A stretch of 64,000 bases of DNA, from contig NZ_SHKY01000001.1 in assembly GCF_004217545.1 (NCBI RefSeq), positions 5,332,001-5,396,000 on the forward strand, given 5' to 3'. Position 1 is the stretch's first letter. Each line of letters opens with the position of its first letter. The notes under the pieces were generated by a model that was not told where the DNA came from, ran no database searches, and was given only the letters and a program-made list of their open reading frames with translations. The stretch comes from Krasilnikovia cinnamomea. GTDB taxonomy: Bacteria; Actinomycetota; Actinomycetes; Mycobacteriales; Micromonosporaceae. This document shows positions 1 to 9,172 of the stretch, piece after piece. The position numbers were made by a program, and so were the translations under genes.

Positions 1-917
1 CACTGACCGTGACCGGCTTGGCGCAGGGCGCGATCATCGCGCTGTTTGCGTTGGGCTACACCCTGGTCTACGGCGTGCTGCGACTCATCAACTTCGCGCA
101 CTCCGAAGTCTTCCTACTGGGTACGTACGCCACCCTGCTGGTGTGGGGGCTGTTCGGCCTGGACCAGAACTCCGCCACCCCCTCGACCCTGGCGGTCATC
201 GGTCTCATCCTGCTGGGCATGGCCGGGGCGATCGTGGCGTCCGGCGCGACCGCGCTCGTGGTCGAGCTGGTGGCCTACCGGCCGCTGCGGCGGCGCAACG
301 CCCCGCCGCTGGCCTTCCTCATCACCGCGATCGGCGCCTCGCTGGCGATCTCGGAGACCGTCGGTGTGATCACGCACCGGAATCCGACCGGCGTGCCGAA
401 CCTGGTGCAGCAGAAGGTCGTGATCGAGATAGGCAACACGCAGATCACGAACCTGCAGATCCTGATCATCGTGCTGGCGCTGGTCATGATGTTCGTGCTG
501 GACCGGTTCATCAACCGCTCCCGGATGGGCCGGGGCATCCGGGCCGTGGCGCAGAATCCGGACAGCGCGGCGCTGATGGGTGTGAACAAGAGCCGGGTGA
601 TCGCGCTCGTGTTCCTCATCGGCGGTCTCATGGCGGGCATCGCGGCCGTCATGTACGACTTGAAGATCGGTGTCACGCGTTTCGACGCCGGCTTCCTGCT
701 GGGCATCGAGGCGTTCACGGCCGCGGTGCTGGGCGGTATCGGCAACCTGCGCGGCGCCCTGCTGGGCGGCCTGCTGCTGGGCGTGCTGCAGAACTACGCG
801 GCCGGGCTGTTCGGCACGGAGTGGCTGCACGCGGCGTCGTTCGTGCTGCTGGTGCTGATCCTGCTGGCGCGGCCGACCGGCCTGCTGGGCGAATCTCTGG
901 GGAAGGCAAGGGCATGA
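1..917 (+). CDS. livH: Branched-chain amino acid ABC transporter permease LivH (5' partial)
   Basis: Inner-membrane permease of a LivHMGF-type importer for leucine, isoleucine and valine. The frame is open to the left edge. The visible protein (about 304 residues) begins inside the first membrane helix and continues with GYTLVYGVLRLINFAHSEVF, the conserved LivH N-terminal region, so only a short N-terminus is cut off; the GTG at 9 is probably internal. Several hydrophobic helices follow, and the C-terminal half has the family signature around FTAAVLGGIGNLRGALLGG. The stop overlaps the livM start by 4 bp (ATGA), indicating translational coupling. No binding protein is visible; it may lie upstream of the window. 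Confidence 0.93.
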   Translation, partial: LTVTGLAQGAIIALFALGYTLVYGVLRLINFAHSEVFLLGTYATLLVWGLFGLDQNSATPSTLAVIGLILLGMAGAIVASGATALVVELVAYRPLRRRNAPPLAFLITAIGASLAISETVGVITHRNPTGVPNLVQQKVVIEIGNTQITNLQILIIVLALVMMFVLDRFINRSRMGRGIRAVAQNPDSAALMGVNKSRVIALVFLIGGLMAGIAAVMYDLKIGVTRFDAGFLLGIEAFTAAVLGGIGNLRGALLGGLLLGVLQNYAAGLFGTEWLHAASFVLLVLILLARPTGLLGESLGKARA

Positions 918-2029
918 CCGAGACGAGTGGAACGCAGTCGTTCCGGTCGCGGGGCGGCGCGCGAGGCTGGTTCGCCGGGCTGCCGAAGCCGGTACGGATC
1001 CTCGTGGTGCTGGGGTTCGTCGCCCTGGCGTACCTGCTGCCGTACGTGGGTGACATCCCGGTGCTCGGCCCGCAGATCACGACGCAGGGCATCGACTGGC
1101 CGAGCGCGCTGTTCAACATGTCGTACTTCGTGCTGCTGGCGCTGGGCCTGAACGTGGTCGTGGGCTTCGCGGGCCTGCTGGACCTGGGGTACGTGGGCTT
1201 CTTCGCGGTGGGCGCCTACGTGACCGCGCTGCTGACCTCGCCGGACAGCATCCTGCACACGGAGTGGGCGTGGCTGGCGTCGATCCCGATCGCGCTGGCG
1301 GTGACCATGGTGGCGGGTCTGATCCTGGGCTGGCCGACCCTGCGGTTGCGCGGCGACTACCTGGCGATCGTGACGCTGGGCTTCGCGGAGATCATCCGGA
1401 TCGTGGCGACGAGCACGGACACGCTGCGCGGTGACCGCGGCTTCACGGACATCCCGCACCCCCCCGGGCAGATGAACGGGGAGCCGATCTTCGGGGTGCG
1501 CGACGCGACGCCGTACTTCTGGCTCGGCCTGACCGTGATCCTGCTGGTGATCGTCGGCGTGCGGAACCTGGACCGCAGCCGCGTGGGCCGCTCGTGGCTG
1601 GCGATCCGCGAGGACGAGGAAGCCGCCGAGATCATGGGCGTGCGGACGATCAAGTACAAGCTGTGGGCGTTCGCGATCGGCGCGTTCATCGGCGGCCTGG
1701 GCGGCGTGCTGTTCGCGGGTACTCAGGGCTTCGTCAACTCCAGCACGTTCGTGCTGCAGTTCTCGATCCTGGTGCTGGCCGGCGTGGTCATGGGCGGTTC
1801 GGGCAACATCGCTGGTGCGATTCTGGGTGGTGCGCTGATCTCGTACATCCCGGACCGGCTGCGGGGCATCACGGATCCGGTGTTCGACACGGACCTGTAC
1901 GAGTACCGCTTCGCGATCTTCGGCGTGGTGATCATTGCAATCATGATCTTCCGGCCGCAGGGTCTCATCCCGAGCCGGCGGCGGGCGATGGAGCTGAAGG
2001 ACCGGGAGAAGGAGGTGGCTCCGCAGTGA
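914..2029 (+). CDS. livM: Branched-chain amino acid ABC transporter permease LivM
   Basis: Second membrane subunit of the branched-chain amino acid importer, 371 residues. After a short cytoplasmic N-terminus (about 25 residues) it has multiple membrane helices. The family-typical segments NVVVGFAGLLDLGYVGFFAV and LRLRGDYLAIVTLGFAEI are both present, and the C-terminal part carries the LAGVVMGGSGNIAGAILGG motif. The ATG at 914 lies inside the stop of livH and is preferred to the long upstream extension of the same frame, which runs through livH as a shadow. It ends in a GTGA overlap with livG, so the four liv genes form one coupled operon. Confidence 0.93.
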   Translation: MTETSGTQSFRSRGGARGWFAGLPKPVRILVVLGFVALAYLLPYVGDIPVLGPQITTQGIDWPSALFNMSYFVLLALGLNVVVGFAGLLDLGYVGFFAVGAYVTALLTSPDSILHTEWAWLASIPIALAVTMVAGLILGWPTLRLRGDYLAIVTLGFAEIIRIVATSTDTLRGDRGFTDIPHPPGQMNGEPIFGVRDATPYFWLGLTVILLVIVGVRNLDRSRVGRSWLAIREDEEAAEIMGVRTIKYKLWAFAIGAFIGGLGGVLFAGTQGFVNSSTFVLQFSILVLAGVVMGGSGNIAGAILGGALISYIPDRLRGITDPVFDTDLYEYRFAIFGVVIIAIMIFRPQGLIPSRRRAMELKDREKEVAPQ

Positions 2030-2913
2030 GCGAGCCGCACATCGAGACGCCGCAGGAGATGGACGCGGCCAACGCCCGCCGGGTGGATCTGCCGATCCCG
2101 ACCGGCAAGGGCGGATCCACCCCGGCCGGTGCGGGTGACCCCAACGTCCTGCTGGAGGTCGACCACGTGACGCTGCGTTTCGGCGGCGTGGTGGCCCTCA
2201 ACGACGTGTCCTTCAGCCTGCGCAAGGGCGAGATCTTCGGCCTGATCGGGCCGAACGGGGCGGGCAAGACCACCTGCTTCAACGCGACGACCGGCGTGTA
2301 CCGGCCGACGAGCGGGACGATCCGGTTCAAGGGCGAGCCCCTCGTCGGCAAGAAGAAGCACGAGATCACCCGGGCGGGGATTGCCCGTACGTTCCAGAAT
2401 GTCCGGCTTTTCCCGGAGATGACGGCGCTGGAGAACGTGATGGTGGGTATGGACGCCCACCACAAGACCAGCGTGATCGGGGCGCTGTTCCGCCTGCCCC
2501 GGCATCTGCGGGAGGAGCGGACGGGCCGCGAGCGGTCGATGGAGCTGCTGCGCTTCGTCGGCATCGACAAGCGGGCGGGCGAGGTCTCCCGCAACCTGTC
2601 GTACGGCGAGCAGCGGCGACTCGAGATCGCCCGGGCGCTGGCGACGAGCCCGACGCTGCTGTGCCTGGACGAGCCGGCGGCGGGCTTCAACCCGGCGGAG
2701 AAGGAAGAGCTGCTCCAGCTCATCCGCAAGATCCGTGACACCGGGGTGACCGTGCTGCTCATCGAGCACGACATGCGCCTGGTGATGGGCGTGACCGACC
2801 GGATCGTCGTGCTGGAGTTCGGCAAGAAGATCGCCGAGGGGACCCCCGCCGAGGTGCGGGACAACCCGGCGGTCATCGCCGCGTACCTGGGAGTGCCGAC
2901 CGATGCTGCTTGA
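2026..2913 (+). CDS. livG: Branched-chain amino acid ABC transporter ATPase LivG
   Basis: Cytoplasmic ATPase that powers the Liv importer with LivF, 295 residues. The ABC domain starts near residue 40 after a proline- and glycine-rich leader. Walker A is GPNGAGKTT, the signature is LSYGEQRRLEIARAL, and Walker B is LLCLDEPAAGFNP, the form usual for LivG (ending in GFNP). The GTG at 2026 follows a strong GAGAAGGAGG ribosome binding site inside the livM end and overlaps its stop. The gene overlaps livF by 11 bp. Confidence 0.95.
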   Translation: MSEPHIETPQEMDAANARRVDLPIPTGKGGSTPAGAGDPNVLLEVDHVTLRFGGVVALNDVSFSLRKGEIFGLIGPNGAGKTTCFNATTGVYRPTSGTIRFKGEPLVGKKKHEITRAGIARTFQNVRLFPEMTALENVMVGMDAHHKTSVIGALFRLPRHLREERTGRERSMELLRFVGIDKRAGEVSRNLSYGEQRRLEIARALATSPTLLCLDEPAAGFNPAEKEELLQLIRKIRDTGVTVLLIEHDMRLVMGVTDRIVVLEFGKKIAEGTPAEVRDNPAVIAAYLGVPTDAA

Positions 2914-3613
2914 GCTGGACAACGTCACGCTGCTGTACGGCCGCATCCAGGCCCTGCACGGCATCAGCCTGAACGTGGCACAGGGCGAGATCGTGGCCCT
3001 GATCGGCGCCAACGGCGCCGGCAAGTCCACCACGATGCGGGCGATCTCGGGTCTGCGGCCGGTGGCGCAGGGCGCCATCCGCTTCGACGGCGAGGACATC
3101 ACCAAGCTGCGCGCCGACCTGCGCGTGATCCGCGGGGTGTCCCAGTCGCCGGAGGGCCGGGGCATCTTCCCGGGCATGACCGTCCGGGAGAACCTGGAAA
3201 TGGGCGCATACACCCGCAAAGTACGCGCCGAGATCAACGAAGACATGGAGCGGGCCTTCACGCTGTTCCCCCGGCTGAAGGAGCGCGAGAAGCAGGTCGG
3301 CGGCACCCTGTCCGGCGGTGAGCAGCAGATGCTCGCGGTCGGGCGGGCGCTGATGAGCCGACCCAAACTGCTCCTTTTGGATGAGCCGTCCATGGGTCTA
3401 GCGCCGATGCTGATCCAGCAGATCTTCGACATCATCGTCGAGATCAATCAGCAGGGCACCACGGTGCTGCTGGTGGAGCAGAACGCACAACAGGCGCTGT
3501 CGCGCGCGCACCGCGCGTACGTGCTGGAGACCGGTCACATCGTCAAGTCCGGGACCGGCGCGGAACTGCTGCACGACCCCGCCGTCAAGGACGCCTACCT
3601 CGGCGTCGCCTGA
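2903..3613 (+). CDS. livF: Branched-chain amino acid ABC transporter ATPase LivF
   Basis: Second ATPase of the Liv importer, 236 residues, the usual length. Walker A GANGAGKSTT, signature LSGGEQQMLAVGRALMSRP and Walker B LLLLDEPSMGLAP are all intact; the last form is diagnostic for LivF. The ATG at 2903 sits inside livG in another frame. A 32-bp gap follows before the next gene, which belongs to a different ABC family, so the liv operon probably ends here or reads through into the polar amino acid system. Confidence 0.95.
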   Translation: MLLELDNVTLLYGRIQALHGISLNVAQGEIVALIGANGAGKSTTMRAISGLRPVAQGAIRFDGEDITKLRADLRVIRGVSQSPEGRGIFPGMTVRENLEMGAYTRKVRAEINEDMERAFTLFPRLKEREKQVGGTLSGGEQQMLAVGRALMSRPKLLLLDEPSMGLAPMLIQQIFDIIVEINQQGTTVLLVEQNAQQALSRAHRAYVLETGHIVKSGTGAELLHDPAVKDAYLGVA

Positions 3614-3645
3614 ACCGTCGTACCCCTCACAAGGAGTTGTTGTTC

Positions 3646-4548
3646 ATGTTCCGCACCGCCCCTGGTCGGCGCGCGATCCTCGGCCTCACTGCCGCGGCCG
3701 CCCTGACTCTCTCCATGGCCGCCTGTGGTTCCGAGTCCGACACCGGATCCTCCGGCAAGCCCGTGCCCTCGGCCTCTGCTGACACGTCGCTGGCGGACAA
3801 GGTCCCCGCCGACATCAAGGCGGCCGGCAAGCTGACCATCGGTACGGACTCGTCGTACGCGCCGAGCGAGTTCCTGGACACCGACGGCAAGACGGTCATC
3901 GGCTTCGACGTCGACCTGTTCAACGCGGTCGGCCAGAAGCTCAACCTCAAGACGGAGTGGCAGTCCGCGACGTTCGACAGCATCATCCCGGGCGTCAAGA
4001 GCGGCAAGTACAACGTCGGCGTCTCGTCCTTCACGATCAACGCGGACCGGCTCAAGGAGGTCAACATGATCTCCTACTTCTCGGCGGGCACCCAGTGGGC
4101 GGCCAAGACCGGCGCGACCGTCAACCCGGACGACGTCTGCGGCAAGAAGATCGCGGTGCAGACCGCGACCGTGCAGGTCGACGACCTGAAGGCGCGCTCG
4201 AAGAAGTGCACCGACGCGGGCAAGCCGGCGATCAAGGTCGAGCAGTACCAGAAGCAGTCCGACGCCACCAACGCCGTGGTGACGGGCAAGGACGAGGCCA
4301 TGCTGGCCGACTCCCCGGTCGTCGCGTACGCGGTGAAGCAGACCAACGGCCAGTTGGCCCTGGTCGGCGACATCTACGACTCCGCCCCGTACGGCTACGC
4401 GGTGGGCAAGGACAAGACCGAGTTCGCCAACCTCGTCCAGCAGGCGGTCGCGGCACTGATCGCGGACGGCACGTACAAGACGATCCTGGACAAGTGGGGC
4501 GTCAGCGCGGGTGCGATCACCACGCCGGCGGTCAACCCGGCGTCCTGA
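3646..4548 (+). CDS. Polar amino acid ABC transporter substrate-binding lipoprotein
   Basis: Extracytoplasmic binding lipoprotein of the polar amino acid (PAAT) family, 300 residues. A signal peptide with two arginines and a hydrophobic core ends in the lipobox SMAAC, so the mature protein would be lipid-anchored at about Cys28. A serine/proline-rich linker follows, then the periplasmic-binding fold from about residue 60 (KLTIGTDSSYAPSEF, IGFDVDLFNAVGQKL). The ATG at 3646 is chosen over the TTG nine bases earlier because AAGGAG lies 9 nt before it. The likely ligand is glutamate or a related amino acid; specificity cannot be read. The permease and ATPase follow directly. Confidence 0.9.
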   Translation: MFRTAPGRRAILGLTAAAALTLSMAACGSESDTGSSGKPVPSASADTSLADKVPADIKAAGKLTIGTDSSYAPSEFLDTDGKTVIGFDVDLFNAVGQKLNLKTEWQSATFDSIIPGVKSGKYNVGVSSFTINADRLKEVNMISYFSAGTQWAAKTGATVNPDDVCGKKIAVQTATVQVDDLKARSKKCTDAGKPAIKVEQYQKQSDATNAVVTGKDEAMLADSPVVAYAVKQTNGQLALVGDIYDSAPYGYAVGKDKTEFANLVQQAVAALIADGTYKTILDKWGVSAGAITTPAVNPAS

Positions 4549-4555
4549 TCCGCGG

Positions 4556-5563
4556 ATGAGCGATCAGAAGCAGTCCGAACGGGCACGGCCTGAGGCGATC
4601 AAGGCCGTGCCCGTGCGGCACCCCGGGCGGTGGGCCACCATCGCGGTACTCGCGGTACTGACCGCGATGTTCATCCACATGCTGGTGACCAACGACAACT
4701 TCCGCTGGTCGTTCATCTTCTCCTCGTACGCCGAGGGCAAGCGCGGCGTGATGTTCACCGGCCCGGTCCTGCAGGGCCTGTGGGGCACGATCCTGCTGAC
4801 CGTCTTCGCGATGGCCATCGGCATCGTGGGGGGCATCGTCATCGCGATCATGCGGTTGTCGGACAACCCGATCCTCAGCCGGGTGGCCTGGGTCTACACG
4901 TGGTTCTTCCGCGCGGTGCCCCGGCTGGTGCTGGCGATCCTGTTCGGCAACCTGAACATCCTGTGGAGCCGGATCGGCTTCGGCCTGCCGTTCGACAAGC
5001 AGATCGGCGACCTGTTCGGCATCGACAACTTCAACGGGCAGTTCTACAGCATCAAGGCGAGTGACCTGCTGGCCGGATTCGTGGCCGGCATGCTCGCGCT
5101 GGGGCTGTCCGAGGCCGCGTACATGGCCGAGATCGTCCGGGCCGGCATCCAGTCGATCGATCCCGGGCAGGCCGAGGCGGCCGTGGCGCTGGGCCTGTCC
5201 CGCGGGCAGGTGCTGCGCCGGGTCGTCCTGCCGCAGGCCATGCGGGTGATCGTGCCGCCGACCGGCAACGAGGTCATCGCGATGGTCAAGGACACGTCGC
5301 TGGTGGCGTTCGTGCCGGTGACCGGCGAGTTGTTCTTCCAGTTGCAGGCGGTCAGCGCCCGGACGTTCATCGTCCTGCCGGTGCTGGTGGCCGCGGTGAT
5401 CTGGTATCTGATCCTGTGCAGCATCCTGATGGTCGGGCAGTTCTTCCTGGAACGGCACTTCAGCAAGGGTTACGGCACGGCCAGCAAGGCCAAGCGGCGC
5501 CTGCGCAACATCGAGATGGAACAGGGCGGCCGGATCACGGTGGAGGGTGGTGCGACCCCATGA
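4556..5563 (+). CDS. Polar amino acid ABC transporter permease
   Basis: Membrane subunit of the PAAT-family importer, 335 residues, longer than the usual 220-290 because of a charged N-terminus and a C-terminal cytoplasmic tail. The HisM-type fold is clear. The motif VYTWFFRAVPRLVLAI corresponds to the usual WFFRGTP segment but lacks its usual GTP, and the EAA loop EAAVALGLSRGQVLRRVVLP contacts the ATPase. The ATG at 4556 starts 7 nt after the stop of the binding-protein gene. The end overlaps the ATPase gene by ATGA. The substrate is presumably that of the upstream lipoprotein. Confidence 0.9.
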   Translation: MSDQKQSERARPEAIKAVPVRHPGRWATIAVLAVLTAMFIHMLVTNDNFRWSFIFSSYAEGKRGVMFTGPVLQGLWGTILLTVFAMAIGIVGGIVIAIMRLSDNPILSRVAWVYTWFFRAVPRLVLAILFGNLNILWSRIGFGLPFDKQIGDLFGIDNFNGQFYSIKASDLLAGFVAGMLALGLSEAAYMAEIVRAGIQSIDPGQAEAAVALGLSRGQVLRRVVLPQAMRVIVPPTGNEVIAMVKDTSLVAFVPVTGELFFQLQAVSARTFIVLPVLVAAVIWYLILCSILMVGQFFLERHFSKGYGTASKAKRRLRNIEMEQGGRITVEGGATP

Positions 5564-6336
5564 CCAGCAACGGTACGGCCGAGATGGTGCGCGCGGAGAA
5601 CGTGCACAAGTCGTTCGGGCACGTGGAGGTGCTCAAGGGCGTCGACCTGGTGGTCAAGCCAGGTGAGGTGTGCTGCGTGCTGGGCCCCTCCGGCTCGGGC
5701 AAGTCGACGTTCCTGCGCTGCATCAACCACCTGGAGAAGATCAACGGCGGCCGCATCTTCGTCGACGGGGAACTGGTCGGCTACCGCGAACGCCGCGGCA
5801 AGCTGTACGAGATGAAGGACCGCGAGGTGGCCGCGCAGCGCCGCTCCATCGGCATGGTGTTCCAGCGGTTCAACCTGTTCCCGCACATGACGGCGCTGGA
5901 GAACGTCATGGAGGCCCCGATCCGGGTCAAGCGGGAGAACCGGGCCGCGACCAGGGACCAGGCACTCGGCCTGCTTGAGCGGGTGGGCCTCGGCGAGAAG
6001 ACCGGCAACTACCCGGCGCAGCTGTCCGGCGGCCAGCAGCAGCGGGTGGCGATCGCCCGGGCGCTGGCCATGCGGCCCAAGCTGATGCTGTTCGACGAGC
6101 CCACCAGCGCGCTGGACCCGGAGCTCGTCGGCGAGGTCCTCGACGTGATGAAGGACCTGGCCCGCGACGGCATGACGATGGTCGTGGTCACCCACGAGAT
6201 CGGCTTCGCCCGCGAGGTCGGCGACTCGCTGGTGTTCATGGACGGCGGTGTCGTGGTCGAGCAGGGCAACCCGCGCGACGTCATCGGCAACCCGCAGCAC
6301 GAACGTACCAAGGCATTCCTGAGCAAGGTGCTGTAA
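5560..6336 (+). CDS. Polar amino acid ABC transporter ATP-binding protein
   Basis: ATPase of the PAAT importer, 258 residues, GlnQ/GluA type. Walker A is GPSGSGKSTFLRCINHLE, typical of this family; the Q-loop region MVFQRFNLFPHMTALENV, signature LSGGQQQRVAIARALAM, Walker B LMLFDEPTSALDPE and switch histidine VVVTHEIGFA are all complete. An insertion of about 20 residues (RERRGKLYEMKD) after the first strand pair is seen in some members. It overlaps the permease by 4 bp and closes the operon; polA begins 54 bp later. Confidence 0.94.
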   Translation: MTSNGTAEMVRAENVHKSFGHVEVLKGVDLVVKPGEVCCVLGPSGSGKSTFLRCINHLEKINGGRIFVDGELVGYRERRGKLYEMKDREVAAQRRSIGMVFQRFNLFPHMTALENVMEAPIRVKRENRAATRDQALGLLERVGLGEKTGNYPAQLSGGQQQRVAIARALAMRPKLMLFDEPTSALDPELVGEVLDVMKDLARDGMTMVVVTHEIGFAREVGDSLVFMDGGVVVEQGNPRDVIGNPQHERTKAFLSKVL

Positions 6337-6376
6337 AGCGGGCGGGGCGGTCGGCGGTGTTGTCATAGGTCGCGAC

Positions 6377-6382
6377 TAGAGT
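6377..6382 (+). promoter_or_regulatory. -10 box of polA, probable leaderless start
   Basis: TAGAGT matches the actinobacterial -10 pattern TANNNT and ends 8 nt before the polA GTG. There is no Shine-Dalgarno before that GTG, so transcription probably begins at or next to the start codon. Confidence 0.5.
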
Positions 6383-6390
6383 TCTGCGAC

Positions 6391-9081
6391 GTGAGCGACG
6401 ACGCCCAGACCCCCCGCTTGCTGCTGCTCGACGGCCACTCGCTGGCCTACCGGGCCTTCTTCGCGCTGCCGGTGGAGAACTTCTCGACCCAGACCGGCCA
6501 GCCGACCAACGCGGTGTTCGGCTTCACCTCGATGCTGATCAACATGCTGCGCGACGAGCAGCCGACGCACATCGTGGTCGCCTTCGACGTGTCCCGGGTG
6601 TCCTTCCGCACGGAGAAGTACGCGGAGTACAAGGCGGGCCGCTCCGAGACCCCGCAGCCGTTCCAGGGCCAGGTCAGCCTGGTCAAGGAGGTTCTCGAGG
6701 CGCTGCGCATCCCGGTGGTGGAGAAGCCGGGCTACGAGGCCGACGACGTCATCGCCACCCTCGCCACCCAGGCCCGTGAGCTGGGCATGGAGGTGATCAT
6801 CTCCACCGGCGACCGGGACGCGTTCCAGCTCGCCGGCGAGCACGTGACGATCCTGTATCCGGTGCGCGGCGTCTCCGAGGTCTGGCGGATGACCCCTGAC
6901 GCCATCGAGAAGAAGTACGGCGTCGGCCCCGACCGCTACCGCGACAAGGCCGCCCTGGTCGGCGAGACCAGCGACAACCTGCCGGGCGTGCCCGGGGTCG
7001 GCGACAAGACCGCCGCCAAATGGATCAATCAGTACGGCGGCCTCGACGGCATCGTCGCGCACGTCGACGAGATCAAGGGCAAGGCGGGGGAGAACCTGCG
7101 CGCCAACCTCGCCAACGTCCTGCGCAACTACGAGATCAACGCCCTGGTCTGTGACCTGGAACTGCCACTGGGCCCGGCCGACGTGAAGTGGCCGGGCTGG
7201 GACCGCGAGGCCGTGCACCAGGTCTTCGACGCCCTGGAGTTCCGGGTGCTGCGCGAGCGGCTGTACTCGTACCTGGAGGCGGTCGAGCCCGAGGCCGAGT
7301 CCGGGTTCGACCTGTCCGGCACGGTCCTGCGTACCGGCGAGGTGGCGGGCTGGCTGCGTGAGCACGCCGGGGTGGCGCCGGTGGGCGTCGCCGTCACGGG
7401 TCGCTTCGGCCGCGGCACGGGTGCCCTGACCGGGATCGCGGTGGCCACCGGCGACGGCCCCGCGGCCTGGTTCGACCCCACCACCCTGGATGAGAACGAC
7501 GAACGCGCGGTCGCCGCGTGGCTGGCCGAGCCCAGCCGGCCCAAGGTGATTCACGACGCGAAGCCGGCCCTGCTGGCGATGCGGGCGCACGGCTGGTCGC
7601 TGGCCGGGGTGCGGGTCGACACCGCCCTCGCGGCCTACCTGGCCAAACCCGACCAGCGGGCGTACGACCTGACCGACCTGGCACTGCGCTACCTCAAGCG
7701 CGAGCTGCGGGTCGACGCACCCGACGACGGCCAGCTCACCCTGGAGGGTCTCGGCGACGACGGCGCGGCCGAGGAGGGCGTGATGCTGCGCGCCCGCGCC
7801 ACCCTGGATCTGGCCGACGTGCTGACCGAGGAGCTGTCCCGCGACGGCGGCGAGTCCCAGCGCCTGCTCGCCGACGTGGAGCAGCCGCTGGAGGTCGTGC
7901 TCGGTGAGATGGAGCACCTCGGCATCGCCGCCGACACCGACTATCTGTCCGAGTTGGAGGCCCACTTCGCCGCCGAGGTGAAGGCCGCCGCCCAGGCCGC
8001 GCACGCCGAGGTCGGGCGCGAGTTCAACCTGGGTTCCCCGAAGCAGCTGCAGGAGATCCTGTTCACCGAGCGGAACCTGCCCAAGACCAAGCGCATCAAG
8101 TCCGGGTACACCACGGACGCCGACGCGTTGCAGGGCCTGTTCGCGCAGACCGCCGACCCGCTGCTGGCGCACCTGCTGCGCCACCGCGACGTGGCCAAGC
8201 TGAAGTCCACGGTGGACGGGCTGCTCAAGTCGGTCTCCGACGACGGCCGCATCCACACGACGTTCAACCAGACCGTGGCGGCCACCGGGCGGCTCTCCTC
8301 GACCGACCCGAACCTGCAGAACATCCCCATCCGCACCGAGGAGGGCCGGCGCATCCGCCGCGCGTTCATCGTGGGGGAGGGCTTCGAGCAGCTGATGACC
8401 GCGGACTACAGCCAGATCGAGATGCGCATCATGGCGCACCTGTCCGGCGACGACGCGCTCATCGCCGCGTTCAACTCCGGCGCGGACTTCCACGCCGCCA
8501 CCGCGTCGTCGGTGTTCCACCTGCCGCTGGAGCAGGTCGGCCACGACCACCGGCGCAAGATCAAGGCGATGAACTACGGCCTCGCGTACGGGCTCAGCGC
8601 GTACGGGCTGTCCAACCAGCTCACCATCGCGGTCGAGGAGGCCCGTGGGCTGATGGAGGAGTACTTCAGCCGCTTCGGCGGGGTCCGCGACTACCTGCAG
8701 GCCGTCGTGCGCCGCGCGGTGCAGGACGGCTACACGGCCACCATCCTCGGCCGCCGCCGCTACCTGCCCGACCTGAGCAGCGACAACCGACAGCGCCGGG
8801 AGATGGCCGAGCGGATGGCGCTCAACGCCCCGATCCAGGGTTCGGCCGCCGACATCATCAAGGTGGCGATGCTGCGCGTCGACGAGGCGCTGCGCGAGGC
8901 CGGGCTGCGCTCACGGATGCTGCTGCAGGTCCACGACGAACTGGTGTTCGAGGTGGCCCCCGGCGAACGCGACGCACTCGAGGAACTGGTGCGCCGGGAG
9001 ATGGGCGGGGCCTACCCGCTGTCCGTGCCGCTGGAGGTGTCCGTGGGCGTCGGCCGCGACTGGGACGGCGCCGACCACTGA
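6391..9081 (+). CDS. polA: DNA polymerase I
   Basis: Gap-filling polymerase for Okazaki fragment maturation and excision repair, 896 residues. Residues about 1-290 form the 5' nuclease (LLLDGHSLAYRAFFALP at the N-terminus). The middle part (about 300-480) keeps the 3'-5' exonuclease fold but not its metal ligands: the DxE strand reads VGVAVTG and the second motif KVIHDAKPAL, so proofreading is presumably absent, as in mycobacteria. The polymerase domain is intact: motif A DYSQIEMRIMAHLSGDD near 672, motif B RRKIKAMNYGLAYG near 721, motif C QVHDELVFE near 846. It starts at GTG 6391. Its stop lies in a 15-bp triple repeat. Confidence 0.97.
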   Translation: MSDDAQTPRLLLLDGHSLAYRAFFALPVENFSTQTGQPTNAVFGFTSMLINMLRDEQPTHIVVAFDVSRVSFRTEKYAEYKAGRSETPQPFQGQVSLVKEVLEALRIPVVEKPGYEADDVIATLATQARELGMEVIISTGDRDAFQLAGEHVTILYPVRGVSEVWRMTPDAIEKKYGVGPDRYRDKAALVGETSDNLPGVPGVGDKTAAKWINQYGGLDGIVAHVDEIKGKAGENLRANLANVLRNYEINALVCDLELPLGPADVKWPGWDREAVHQVFDALEFRVLRERLYSYLEAVEPEAESGFDLSGTVLRTGEVAGWLREHAGVAPVGVAVTGRFGRGTGALTGIAVATGDGPAAWFDPTTLDENDERAVAAWLAEPSRPKVIHDAKPALLAMRAHGWSLAGVRVDTALAAYLAKPDQRAYDLTDLALRYLKRELRVDAPDDGQLTLEGLGDDGAAEEGVMLRARATLDLADVLTEELSRDGGESQRLLADVEQPLEVVLGEMEHLGIAADTDYLSELEAHFAAEVKAAAQAAHAEVGREFNLGSPKQLQEILFTERNLPKTKRIKSGYTTDADALQGLFAQTADPLLAHLLRHRDVAKLKSTVDGLLKSVSDDGRIHTTFNQTVAATGRLSSTDPNLQNIPIRTEEGRRIRRAFIVGEGFEQLMTADYSQIEMRIMAHLSGDDALIAAFNSGADFHAATASSVFHLPLEQVGHDHRRKIKAMNYGLAYGLSAYGLSNQLTIAVEEARGLMEEYFSRFGGVRDYLQAVVRRAVQDGYTATILGRRRYLPDLSSDNRQRREMAERMALNAPIQGSAADIIKVAMLRVDEALREAGLRSRMLLQVHDELVFEVAPGERDALEELVRREMGGAYPLSVPLEVSVGVGRDWDGADH

Positions 9082-9117
9082 GACGTCGGCCACTGAGACG
9101 CCGACAAATGAGACGCA
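9073..9117 (+). repeat. Three 15-bp tandem repeats spanning the polA stop codon
   Basis: Three degenerate direct repeats (9073-9087, 9088-9102, 9103-9117) share the core CACTGAGACG (third copy AAATGAGACG). The period is a multiple of three, so each copy carries TGA in the polA frame (9079, 9094, 9109). The polA stop is therefore followed by two further in-frame stops. Confidence 0.75.
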
Positions 9118-9172
9118 GCGTCCTGACATCGATACGTTCGCGTACTTGCCCCGCTTTGCCAAGCTGGGCCCC

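Noticed and set aside
143..913. N-terminal extension of livM by 257 codons
   Set aside because: The extension overlaps livH, is rich in Arg/Gly/Ala as a shadow, and LivM homologues start at the ATG at 914.
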